A stretch of 64,000 bases of DNA from an uncultured Rhodospirillales bacterium. Its GTDB lineage: Bacteria > Pseudomonadota > Alphaproteobacteria > Acetobacterales > Acetobacteraceae. The position numbers and the translations under genes are program-made. The notes below the pieces were generated by a model. It made no database searches, was not told the origin of the DNA, and saw only the letters and a list, made by a program, of their open reading frames with translations. Where the stretch lies: contig CAILMF010000079.1 of NCBI GenBank assembly GCA_903835235.1, positions 45,901-109,900 of the forward strand, given 5' to 3'. Shown one piece after another: positions 35,602 to 43,083 of the stretch; within the stretch, counting starts at the first letter, position 1; each line of letters starts with the position of its first letter.

Positions 35602-37941
35602 TCAATCGCTGGCGTTGTCCTCATACACCTCGGCCAGCAATTCCAGGGCCGAAAGGGGCACGTCCAGCAGCAGCGCCCGGCGCCGGGCCGCCCCGCGGTC
35701 GGACTTCGCCGGCACGCTGCGGGCGAAGGGGATCACGTTGCCGACCGCCGCGGCCCCGCTGGCCACTGCGTCCACCGTGCCCCAGGTGGCCTCGGCCAAT
35801 TCGCGCTGCACGAGCTGGCGTTGCCGGCTGTCCATCGACCAGGCGAGGTAGGGCGACTGCGCCGTGCGCGCCATGGCCCGTTCCCACAGCCGGCGCGGCA
35901 GCAGCGCCCGCCGACTGTGGCTGCCGGCCACCAGCAGGCGCCAACTGCGCATGAACATCGGCAGCGACGGCACCGGGCGCGAAGGCCGCAGCGTATGGTC
36001 GGGGCAGCGCAGCGCCAGCGCCTTCACGTCTGGATGCACGGGGCCGACCAGCTGGTGCAACTGCCGCACCAGCCCGTTCAGCGCACTGGTGTCGCGGCCG
36101 GGGTCGTATTCCTGTTCCAGCAGCAGCAGGTGGCCGGCGAGGATGCCGGCCAGCGGATTCTCCACCTGGCGCGTCAGCGCGGCCTCCAGCGCAGGGGTCA
36201 GGATGCGGCGACGATCGGCCAGGGCGATGGTCATGGCCGCGATCAGCGCGTCCTGCTCCGCGGTTGGCGCGGGACCCTCGATGGGCCGCATCAGCAGCCC
36301 GACCGGCGGCGGCGGCCGGGCCGGGTCCCGGGCGGGGACCGAGACGTCGAGCGTCCAGCCCCGCGCCAGCACCAGGCTCTGCTCCATCACCGGCGCCGCG
36401 ACGCCCCGCGCGCAACCCAGGCGCCGGCGCAGGAAATAGCCACCAGGCGGCAGGGCAATGGCGCAGCTGACCGTGCGGTCGCAGCCCTTCGCCTCAGCCG
36501 GTGCCTGATCGGAGCGGGGCAGGCCGTCATAGGCCAGGTCCAGCACGGTCAGGCCGTGCGCATCCACCACCGAAATTCCCTGACGGGCCGGGCCGCTCAA
36601 GTGCAGGATGGCTTCGCCCTCGGCCGGGGGAAGCGGGTGCCGCAAGGCGGGCGCGGCAATGGCGGGCGTGCCGAGCGACAGCGTGGTCGCGCGATCCAGC
36701 AGCATCACCTGGTCGTCGACGCGGCGCCCCTGGCGGCAGCGCAGCTTGTACAGCCCCGCCGGCAGCCGCGCGTCCATCCCGCCCATGCCGTGCCGCGCCA
36801 GCGCGAAGCGATGGTCCAGCACGGCATGGATCAGGGTAGGGTCGCTGCTGCGCAGCGTCAGCGGCAGCGGGGTGCCGATCGCTTCCGCAAGTACCGGCGG
36901 GCCGGCCTCGCGCAGCGTGACGTCGGTCGGCCCGGTCACCTCGAAGCCCTGGCGCAGCCCGGCCGCGGGTGCTTCCAGAAGATACAGCCCGGGCGGCAGG
37001 GCAATCTCGTGCACCGCCTGGCCCAGCCCCAGCCCCTCATCCAGCTGCGGCGGCGCGCCGTGCCACAGCCGCAGCGGTCGGCCTTGTGCCGCCGGCGGCA
37101 GCCGCAGCTTCACCGGGTATTGCGGCAGCGCCACGCCTTCGGCCAGCAGCAGCGTAGCGTCGGCCTGGATCACCTCCGGCTCGCGGGCCAGGTCGGCCGC
37201 GGCATCGGCCGGCAACAGCGCTGCCTGGGCATGCCGCAGCCAATCGGCCAGGCTGCGGCCGGTAACCTGGCCATGCGGGTCCAAGGCGGCGCCGCGCAGC
37301 CCTTCCAGCAGGGCCCAGGTCAAAGCGCCATGCGGCCGGCCGAAGCGCTGCGGCGGCTGCACGATGGCGGGCTGGAATGGCCGCCGCGCTGCCAGCGCGA
37401 CCATGCCGGCGCCGACCGCCGGCGGCCCGCTGGGCAGGGGCGGTGGTTCCCGCCGCGCCAGGTAGGCCGGGTTGTCCAGGCCGCAATCCAGCCAGAGCAC
37501 CGCCTGGTGGAACATGCCGCTGAGCTGTGCCCAGGCGAGCCAGGCATTGGCCAGCAGGGGGGCGCCGGGCCTCACCGGCGTGCCCGGGCGGTACCTCCCG
37601 GGCAGGCAGGCCTGGCCCGACATGTAGAGGGTCAGCCGCCGGCCGATCCGCGGGCCGCGCCCGGCCACGACATTGCGGCGCGACTGCGCCTCCATCTCGG
37701 CCAGCACGGCTTCCAGCTGCGTCAACAGCGGCCGCGTCGTCACCCGGCGCGGCGCCGCGCCAACCTCCGGTGCCAGGCAATGCACCCGCTCCGGCGCCAG
37801 CCGCCCGCCGGCGGGGTGCAGCAGCCAGGCGCGCATGGCCGCAACGTCATGGGCAACCCGGCCGAACTCCGCCAGGTGCTCACCACCGGGCACGCCAGCG
37901 CGCGGCAGGCCGACAAGGATGGCAAAGTCGGTATCGGACAT
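35602..37941 (-). CDS. Caspase-like (peptidase C14 fold) protein with missing catalytic His
   Basis: 779 aa, no signal peptide or clear membrane segment. Residues 1-250 read as a caspase/metacaspase domain: FAILVGLPRAG at the first strand, VAHDVAAMRAWLL helix, RRLTLYMSGQAC at 101-112, AVLWLDCGLDN at 147-157, and GALTWALLEGLRGAALDPHGQVTGRSLADWL at about 210-240, which mirrors the FTYALLEGL-type block of prokaryotic caspases. The dyad position SGHG is SGQ (Gln110 instead of His), while the Cys (Cys153 after Asp) is kept. It is thus probably proteolytically weak or inactive. The remaining 530 residues have beta-rich repeats (LPPGLYLLEAP, LPAGLYKLRC, LPPGGYFLRR), then a helical tail. It starts 12 bp after the 192-aa gene, forming a two-gene operon under the CAGCGTGA operator. 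Confidence 0.7.
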   Translation of the reverse strand: MSDTDFAILVGLPRAGVPGGEHLAEFGRVAHDVAAMRAWLLHPAGGRLAPERVHCLAPEVGAAPRRVTTRPLLTQLEAVLAEMEAQSRRNVVAGRGPRIGRRLTLYMSGQACLPGRYRPGTPVRPGAPLLANAWLAWAQLSGMFHQAVLWLDCGLDNPAYLARREPPPLPSGPPAVGAGMVALAARRPFQPAIVQPPQRFGRPHGALTWALLEGLRGAALDPHGQVTGRSLADWLRHAQAALLPADAAADLAREPEVIQADATLLLAEGVALPQYPVKLRLPPAAQGRPLRLWHGAPPQLDEGLGLGQAVHEIALPPGLYLLEAPAAGLRQGFEVTGPTDVTLREAGPPVLAEAIGTPLPLTLRSSDPTLIHAVLDHRFALARHGMGGMDARLPAGLYKLRCRQGRRVDDQVMLLDRATTLSLGTPAIAAPALRHPLPPAEGEAILHLSGPARQGISVVDAHGLTVLDLAYDGLPRSDQAPAEAKGCDRTVSCAIALPPGGYFLRRRLGCARGVAAPVMEQSLVLARGWTLDVSVPARDPARPPPPVGLLMRPIEGPAPTAEQDALIAAMTIALADRRRILTPALEAALTRQVENPLAGILAGHLLLLEQEYDPGRDTSALNGLVRQLHQLVGPVHPDVKALALRCPDHTLRPSRPVPSLPMFMRSWRLLVAGSHSRRALLPRRLWERAMARTAQSPYLAWSMDSRQRQLVQRELAEATWGTVDAVASGAAAVGNVIPFARSVPAKSDRGAARRRALLLDVPLSALELLAEVYEDNASD

Positions 37942-37953
37942 CGTCGGCTGGGC

Positions 37954-38532
37954 TCAGGCTGCCGTCACGCCGATGCCGCGTTCGACGAACTCGCCGAGCC
38001 AGGGGCGCCGATAGGCATTGATGCTCCAGGCCCTGGCGCCTTCGGCCCCTTCGGGCGGGCAGGGCACGTCGGCGCAGAGCGGCACCCCATTGCGGCGGCC
38101 ACGCATGTGGGCGTGGCGGCCGGCGGCGACCAGCCGCAGCATGCCGGTGGGCCCGACCAGGCGCACGAAGCCATCGGTTGGCAGGAACATGCCCGCCACC
38201 GGCATGTCGGCTGGCAGGTGGCGCAGCAGCAGGAAGCAGGGCTCCAGCGCCGGGCCGGCGGTGCGCACGCCGAAGAAGGTCTCGCGCGGTTGCAGGTTGC
38301 CGGGTGCGGCGCCTTCCAGCGACGCCGGCTGCCCGGTGCGGGACAGGCTGAGATACTCCGCCGAGAGCCCCCAGCGGGAGACGATGACCCATTCGGCCCG
38401 GGGCGCCGCTGCCTCGAACGGCGCGCCATAGGGTGCATCCGACATCTCCGCGCGCATGGCGACCACGAAGGCCTCGGCGACGCGCCGTTCGCTCAGGCTC
38501 ATGGCCTGCTTTTCGGGAGGGAATCCGTCCAT
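37954..38532 (-). CDS. Hypothetical protein, first gene of caspase-like operon
   Basis: 192 aa, not recognised. It is mixed alpha/beta, with a helical start (SLSERRVAEAFVVAMRAEM) followed by short strands such as AEWVIVSRWGL, CFLLLRHLP and GFVRLVGPTGMLRLV. There are three Cys (one mid-protein, two in PLCADVPCPP) and no signal or membrane segment. ATG 38532 gives this length; ATG 38502 is an alternative that leaves more room for a promoter. It is translated just ahead of the caspase-like gene (12-bp gap) and is probably its partner. The region upstream holds the four-copy operator. Confidence 0.7.
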   Translation of the reverse strand: MDGFPPEKQAMSLSERRVAEAFVVAMRAEMSDAPYGAPFEAAAPRAEWVIVSRWGLSAEYLSLSRTGQPASLEGAAPGNLQPRETFFGVRTAGPALEPCFLLLRHLPADMPVAGMFLPTDGFVRLVGPTGMLRLVAAGRHAHMRGRRNGVPLCADVPCPPEGAEGARAWSINAYRRPWLGEFVERGIGVTAA

Positions 38533-38551
38533 GGGGGAAGCCTGCCGCCGG

Positions 38552-38608
38552 CAGCGTGAGCCCAGCGTGAATTCCGCGGTTGTATCGAATCACGCTGGAC
38601 TCACGCTG
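38552..38608. promoter_or_regulatory. Divergent operator: two inverted pairs of CAGCGTGA, 11-bp period (putative SARP boxes)
   Basis: CAGCGTGA begins at 38552 and 38563; the complement TCACGCTG begins at 38590 and 38601. Each pair has an 11-bp period, and the pairs face each other across a 19-bp spacer (38571-38589) that contains TTGTATCGAA, usable as a -10 region in either direction. SARP regulators bind direct heptamer repeats spaced 11 bp on one face of the helix (family knowledge), and a SARP-type gene lies 2.4 kb away. The site separates the 192-aa/caspase-like operon from the peroxidase/139-aa operon. Which pair serves which promoter is not decidable from sequence. Confidence 0.7.
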
Positions 38609-38650
38609 GGTTGAACAGACTGCCGCTCCGGTTCGAGGAGAGGCACAACG

Positions 38651-40348
38651 ATGCAGGCGCATGGCGGCGCGGTCCGGTCCTGCCCGTTCAGCGGGCATGC
38701 GGCGCAGGACGGGATGGCGGTGCAACCGCCGGCGAATGGCGCGACCACGCCGGCAGGGTTCCGCCATTTCCTCGGCGCGCCAACCCTGGCGCAGCGCTTT
38801 CAGGTGGACGGCGAGGACCCGCGGCTTTCCGCCACCGCGCTGGCCACGCTGCGGCGCCGGCTGCGCGGTGTTGCCATGCTGATGGGCAACCGCGACGAGG
38901 AATGGCCGGATAACCCCGACCTGCCCGCGGGCTACACCTACACCCTGCAATTCCTGGCGCATGACCTGGTGCATTCCAGCCTGCCGGTCTGGGCCAGCCA
39001 TGGCGGCGGCGCCGAGGTGGAGAACCTGCGCACCCGCACCCTGCGGCTGGACACGCTGTACGGCAGCGGCCCCACCGGCTGCCCGTTTCCCTTTGCGCCG
39101 GATGACCCGCAGGACCAGAGCCGCAGCCGCTTCCGCATGTCGCGCATCGGGCCGTTCGACCCGAATACGCCGGCGCAGGAGAGCGACTACCGCGACATCG
39201 GCCGTGCCAGCACGCTTGGCACCAGCGGCGGCACGGATGGCTTCGCCGAGGCCCTGGTGGCGGACCAGCGCAACGACAGCCATTCGCTGATCTCGCAGGT
39301 CACCTCGCTGTTCCAACTGCTGCACAACGCGCTGGTGGCGATGCAGCCGGAAGGCAATACCGCGACCATCGGGCACCGCGTGCGCGGCCACAACCTGCGC
39401 TTCGCCGTGGCGCGGGAAGCCACGACGCTGATCTGGCGCCACCTGGTCCGGACCGACATCCTGCCGCGCATCCTGCACCCGGCGGTGCGGGAGCTCTACG
39501 CCGCCGGCGCGCCGCTGCTGGAGGCTGCGGCCGAGCCAGGCATTCCGCTGGAGTTCACCCACGGCGCCTTCCGCTTCGGCCACGCCATGGCGCGGGACAG
39601 CTACCATTTCGGCGACGCCGAGGAGCCGCTGCCGCTGGGCACCACGCTGCGGCAATCCTCCGGCCGCAGCCCGGACCTGATGCCGATCCGCCGCATCTGG
39701 GTGGCGCAGTGGTCGCGCTTCTTCCGGCTGGAGGGCCAGCAGCAGCCCAACCTCAGCAAGCGGATCGGACCGCAGATGAGCGGGAATTTCGTCACCGACG
39801 GGCTGTTCGACCCGGTGGCGGAAGGCGACCCCTGGGGCCTGGCCTATCGCGACCTGATCAGCGCCGGCCTGGCCGGGCTGCATTCGGTGGACAGCCTCTG
39901 TGCCCGGGTCCTGCAACTGCGCCCCGAACTCGCCCGGCATTCCCCCATGCTGGCCGACCGTGCGGCGCGGCAGCAGGCGCTGATCGGCTGGCTCGGCCGG
40001 CGCCCCCGCGTCAGCCGGCTCGGCGCCGCCGATATCGCCGCGCTGGCGGTGGAGCCGCCGCTACCTTTCTACGTGATGTTCGAAGCCGAACGCGAAGCCG
40101 AGGGCAGGCACCTCGGCATCCTCGGCTCCCTGATCGTCGCCGAAACGCTGCATGGCGCGATGGCACGAGACCCGCTGCCGGCGGAATACGGCGGCGGCGA
40201 CCTGGCGACCCGGCTGGACAGGCTGTGCGCCGAATGGCTGGGCGCCTTCCGCTTCCGGCCCCTGCCGGCCGTGGACGACATGGCCGGCCTGGTTGGCTTC
40301 CTGGCCCGGCACTACCGCCTGGAGCAGGTCGACCCGCCCTTCATCTGA
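38651..40348 (+). CDS. Animal-type haem peroxidase family protein
   Basis: 565 aa. The distal His motif reads LQFLAHDLVHSS (about 100-111), with further family marks TSLFQLLHNALVA, FAVAREATTLIWRHLVRTDILPRIL (about 250-275) and the proximal His in EFTHGAFRFGHAMARDSY (about 302-319). This is the An_peroxidase fold (myeloperoxidase/cyclooxygenase superfamily). There is no Sec signal; the N-terminus has RSCPFSGHAAQDG. It would oxidise halides, phenols or lipids with peroxide, substrate unknown. ATG 38651 is preceded by GAGGAGAGGC. It is followed after 40 bp by the 139-aa gene in the same operon and lies 42 bp beyond the last CAGCGTGA-type repeat. Confidence 0.88.
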   Translation: MQAHGGAVRSCPFSGHAAQDGMAVQPPANGATTPAGFRHFLGAPTLAQRFQVDGEDPRLSATALATLRRRLRGVAMLMGNRDEEWPDNPDLPAGYTYTLQFLAHDLVHSSLPVWASHGGGAEVENLRTRTLRLDTLYGSGPTGCPFPFAPDDPQDQSRSRFRMSRIGPFDPNTPAQESDYRDIGRASTLGTSGGTDGFAEALVADQRNDSHSLISQVTSLFQLLHNALVAMQPEGNTATIGHRVRGHNLRFAVAREATTLIWRHLVRTDILPRILHPAVRELYAAGAPLLEAAAEPGIPLEFTHGAFRFGHAMARDSYHFGDAEEPLPLGTTLRQSSGRSPDLMPIRRIWVAQWSRFFRLEGQQQPNLSKRIGPQMSGNFVTDGLFDPVAEGDPWGLAYRDLISAGLAGLHSVDSLCARVLQLRPELARHSPMLADRAARQQALIGWLGRRPRVSRLGAADIAALAVEPPLPFYVMFEAEREAEGRHLGILGSLIVAETLHGAMARDPLPAEYGGGDLATRLDRLCAEWLGAFRFRPLPAVDDMAGLVGFLARHYRLEQVDPPFI

Positions 40349-40388
40349 GCAACCCCTTTACCCCCCGAGAGAAAGGACTTCTCCCCCC

Positions 40389-40808
40389 ATGTACAATCCC
40401 CTCGAGCCCATCAACATCGCCGCCATCAACTATGAGAACTGGGGCCGCCTGGTGAAGACCTGGTCCACCGGCCGCAGCTACTTCGAAGACGGCACGGTCT
40501 ATCCGATCCCGTCCTCGCTGGAGGAAATGCAGGAGCAGCTGGACGCGGTGCAGTCCGGCCTGAAGCTGCCCAAGCGGATGAAGCACCTGCAGGTGGTGCA
40601 CATGAACTCCGACACCATGACCCTGCGCCTGCCGCCGGCGAACCTGGTGGAGGCTTCCGAGCGCCGCCTGGAGAAGGAGGATTATACTTTTCCGCCGTTC
40701 TACGACGAGGCCTACCAGCACCAGCCGGCGCCGCTGCAGACGCATGAGGACCGGATGAAGTTCCACGCCCGCCGCATCGGCGACTACACCATCGCCAACT
40801 GCGTCTGA
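40389..40808 (+). CDS. Small hypothetical protein, peroxidase operon partner
   Basis: 139 aa, not recognised. It is soluble and rich in charged and aromatic residues (NYENWGRLVKTWSTGRSYF near 14-32; FPPFYDEAYQHQPAP near 100-114) with no signal peptide. The single Cys is Cys138, next to the last residue (IANCV). That position is unusual and could be a modification or metal/haem contact point. AAAGGAC lies thirteen bases upstream of the ATG, and an extremely strong hairpin includes the stop codon. It could be an accessory or a substrate of the neighbouring peroxidase or of the YcaO protein (inference only). Confidence 0.75.
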   Translation: MYNPLEPINIAAINYENWGRLVKTWSTGRSYFEDGTVYPIPSSLEEMQEQLDAVQSGLKLPKRMKHLQVVHMNSDTMTLRLPPANLVEASERRLEKEDYTFPPFYDEAYQHQPAPLQTHEDRMKFHARRIGDYTIANCV

Positions 40809-40845
40809 TACCAGCGGTCAAGTTCCTTGACCGCTGGTATCAGAC
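40803..40845 (+). terminator. 20-bp perfect hairpin at the end of the peroxidase operon
   Basis: GTCTGATACCAGCGGTCAAG (40803-40822) pairs perfectly with 40826-40845 around a TTC loop. It contains the stop codon of the 139-aa gene. The downstream run is ACTTTCC, so it is terminator-like without a true T-tract. It also forms the left end of a mosaic repeat. Confidence 0.65.
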
Positions 40846-40990
40846 TTTCCTGGCCCTCAGACGCCGGGCGGAAACCTCCGGCTTCCTTGGCTTTCGCCGC
40901 ACTGGCGGCGGGCGCCATTCGGCGCCTCGGCACGAGGCCAAGCCTCGTGCCGCTGGCATGAGAGGCACGAAGGTGTCGCCTTCGTGCGCT
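40803..40990. repeat. Mosaic hairpin repeat, copy 2
   Basis: 188-bp counterpart of 18313-18497. Shared blocks in the same order are CTGATACCA at an end, CCTCAGACGCCGGGCGG, CTTGGC, CGCCATTCGGCGCCTCGGC and a GCACGAAGG/CCTTCGTGC hairpin (40965-40987). A GGCACGAGGC/GCCTCGTGCC hairpin lies at 40929-40951. It fills the gap between the convergent 139-aa and SARP genes. Like copy 1, it touches a stop codon. Confidence 0.7.
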
Positions 40991-40997
40991 CCAGAAA

Positions 40998-42989
40998 TTA
41001 CCAATCCCCGTGCCGGCGTCCCGCGGTGGGCAACCCCGCCGCGGCGACGCCGTCGCGCAGCTTTTCCCAGTCCCGCGCATCTGCGATGGGATACAGGTGC
41101 AGCAGCCAGCCCATGATCGCCTCGTCGGTCGGCGGCATGGCGCCGAACCAGTGGTCCCGCACCGTGCGCAGGAAGCGCGTGGCCGAAGCCGCCGCCTCGG
41201 TGTGCCGGCCCAGATTGGCCAGCGCCGCGGCACGCCAGGCCGGCAGGGTGCGGATCACGTCCTCGGCCCGGTCGCAGGCTTCCAGCGTGCCCAGGTAGTC
41301 GCCGCGCAGGTAGCGCAGCGTGACCTGGTAGGCCCAGTGCAGCGTCGTCGGCAGCAGCGTCATCTCCATGGATTGCGCCGCCAGCTCCTCGGCCCGCTCA
41401 TGCTGGCCGTAGAAGCAGTAGAACAGCGCCGACGACATCAGCACCCAGGAATCCAGCGGGTTCAGGTCGGTCGCCAGGCGCATGTGCACTTCGGCCTGGA
41501 CATGCCGGCCAGACATGGCCAGCGCCCAGCCCAGGCAGAGCTGAGAGCGCGCATCGGTTGCGTCCAACTGCGCGGCGCGCTTGGCATTCTCCAGCGCGCG
41601 CGCCTCCTTCAGTCGGTCCCGCCGGGTGCCTGGCCGCATGATGTGCGCGCCGCTGTCCATCTGCGCCAGCGTGCTCCAGGCCGGGGCGAAATGCGGTGAT
41701 TCCGCCACGGTTTCCCGCAGCAGCAGCAGGTTGCGCTCCCACACATCGCCACGGAAGCCGAAGATCATCGCCTGGCTGCGCAGCCAGCGGTCGAAGGCGG
41801 GCAGCGAGACATCCGGCTCATGCGCCAGCCGCGCCATGCGGGCGCTGGAGACCTGCAGGTTCAGCGCCACCGCCATGCGGCGGACGATGCGGCTTTGCGT
41901 GTCGAACCAGCCTGCCAGCGTCAGGTCGATCCGCTCGCTCCAGACGCAGATACCGCTCTCATCCTCGGACAGCGTCAGCACCATGCTGATGCCGCGCCCG
42001 GCCTGGTAGGCGGTGGCGGCGATGCGGTAGCGCGCCGAGACCCGCTGCGCGGTCTGCGCCGGTGGCGGCAAGGCCGGGCCATCCACCACGAACCATTCGC
42101 GGAACCGCACCAGGCAGCCCAGCAGGTCGTGGCGGAAGCCCTGGGTCAGGTGCTGCTGCTCCGGCCCGACGCCGTTCAGCAGGAAAGGCTCCACCAGCAG
42201 CGCGATGCGGGACGGCATCCCGGGTGCCGGCCGGCCCGGCGGGGGCGCCGCGGCGGGCGTTGCCGGTTCCAGCCGGCCGAGCTTGATCTCGGCCACCAGC
42301 TTCTGCGTGGCAGCGGTCGGTTCGCTGTCGAATTCCTTGTCCAGCACCTGCCAAAGCGTTTCATAGGTGCGCAGCGCGGCGGAGGTGTCGCCGGCCTCGG
42401 CCTGGCTGCGCATCAGGCTGCGGCAGGCTTCCTCATGCGTCGGGTCCAGCTGCAACAGCGCCTGTGCCACCCGCTGGCGTTCCGCCGCCGGCAAGGACAG
42501 GTCGGCCAGGCGGGGTTCCAGGGCACGGTTCAGGCGGTCCTGCAGGGCCTGGCGAATGGTCAGCAGCCACACCCTGAAGGCCGGGTCCAGCCCGTCCAGC
42601 CCCTGCAGCAGGGTTTCGTGCAGCAGTGGCGTGTTCAGCAGCAGGTCCGGCACGCGGCCGGCCTCCACCGCATCCAGCATCTCGGCATGGTCGGTCCGCA
42701 CGGTCTCGGGCGGCAGCACCAGGCTCATGCGATCAGGGTGCAGGTGGGCAAAGCCGGCGGATTCCAGCGCCTCGCGCAGCTCCCGCAGCGCCTGCCGCAG
42801 CGATGCCCGGGCCTGATCCTCGTTGCTTTCGCTCCACAGCAGCCCGACCAGCCGCTCCCGCGTTTCCTCCCCGGTGCCGCTGATGGCCAGGTAGCCCAGC
42901 ACGGCGCGCGCCTTGCGGCTCCGCAGGCGAATCTCCCGCCCGTCGTAGCGAAGCTGCAAGGGGCCGAACAGGCTGACCTGAAGCGTCAT
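40998..42989 (-). CDS. SARP-family (BTAD) transcriptional regulator with TPR region
   Basis: About 663 aa. The N-terminal OmpR-type winged helix (SLFGPLQLRYDGREIRLRSRKARAVLGYLA, then LVGLLWSE and ARASLRQALRELREAL, residues 4-85) is followed by the bacterial transcriptional activation domain (about 95-250) with LQLDPTHEEACRSLMRSQAEAGDTSAALRTYE. A TolB/adenylate-cyclase-associated-like segment comes next (YRIAATAYQAGRGISMVLTLSEDESGICVWSE, about 325-355). TPR-type helices (about 420-640, such as LCLGWALAMSGRHVQAEVHMRLATDLNP) close the protein. ATG 42989 is the last possible start before the domain; ATG 43043 would add a basic extension. SARP proteins are best known in actinobacterial antibiotic clusters. 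It lies 94 bp after the YcaO gene on the same strand. Confidence 0.88.
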   Translation of the reverse strand: MTLQVSLFGPLQLRYDGREIRLRSRKARAVLGYLAISGTGEETRERLVGLLWSESNEDQARASLRQALRELREALESAGFAHLHPDRMSLVLPPETVRTDHAEMLDAVEAGRVPDLLLNTPLLHETLLQGLDGLDPAFRVWLLTIRQALQDRLNRALEPRLADLSLPAAERQRVAQALLQLDPTHEEACRSLMRSQAEAGDTSAALRTYETLWQVLDKEFDSEPTAATQKLVAEIKLGRLEPATPAAAPPPGRPAPGMPSRIALLVEPFLLNGVGPEQQHLTQGFRHDLLGCLVRFREWFVVDGPALPPPAQTAQRVSARYRIAATAYQAGRGISMVLTLSEDESGICVWSERIDLTLAGWFDTQSRIVRRMAVALNLQVSSARMARLAHEPDVSLPAFDRWLRSQAMIFGFRGDVWERNLLLLRETVAESPHFAPAWSTLAQMDSGAHIMRPGTRRDRLKEARALENAKRAAQLDATDARSQLCLGWALAMSGRHVQAEVHMRLATDLNPLDSWVLMSSALFYCFYGQHERAEELAAQSMEMTLLPTTLHWAYQVTLRYLRGDYLGTLEACDRAEDVIRTLPAWRAAALANLGRHTEAAASATRFLRTVRDHWFGAMPPTDEAIMGWLLHLYPIADARDWEKLRDGVAAAGLPTAGRRHGDW

Positions 42990-43083
42990 GCGCCCTGGTT
43001 CAGGCCGCCGGCTTCGGGCTGCGGTGGGGACATGGGAACGCATGGCAAGCCGGCATCCGTCCTCGCAAGGATTTAACAATGCG

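Noticed and set aside
35596..38559. 987-residue open frame on the plus strand opposite the caspase-like operon
   Set aside because: The composition (many R, H, Q) is that of a reverse-frame shadow, and it would run through the operator at 38552.
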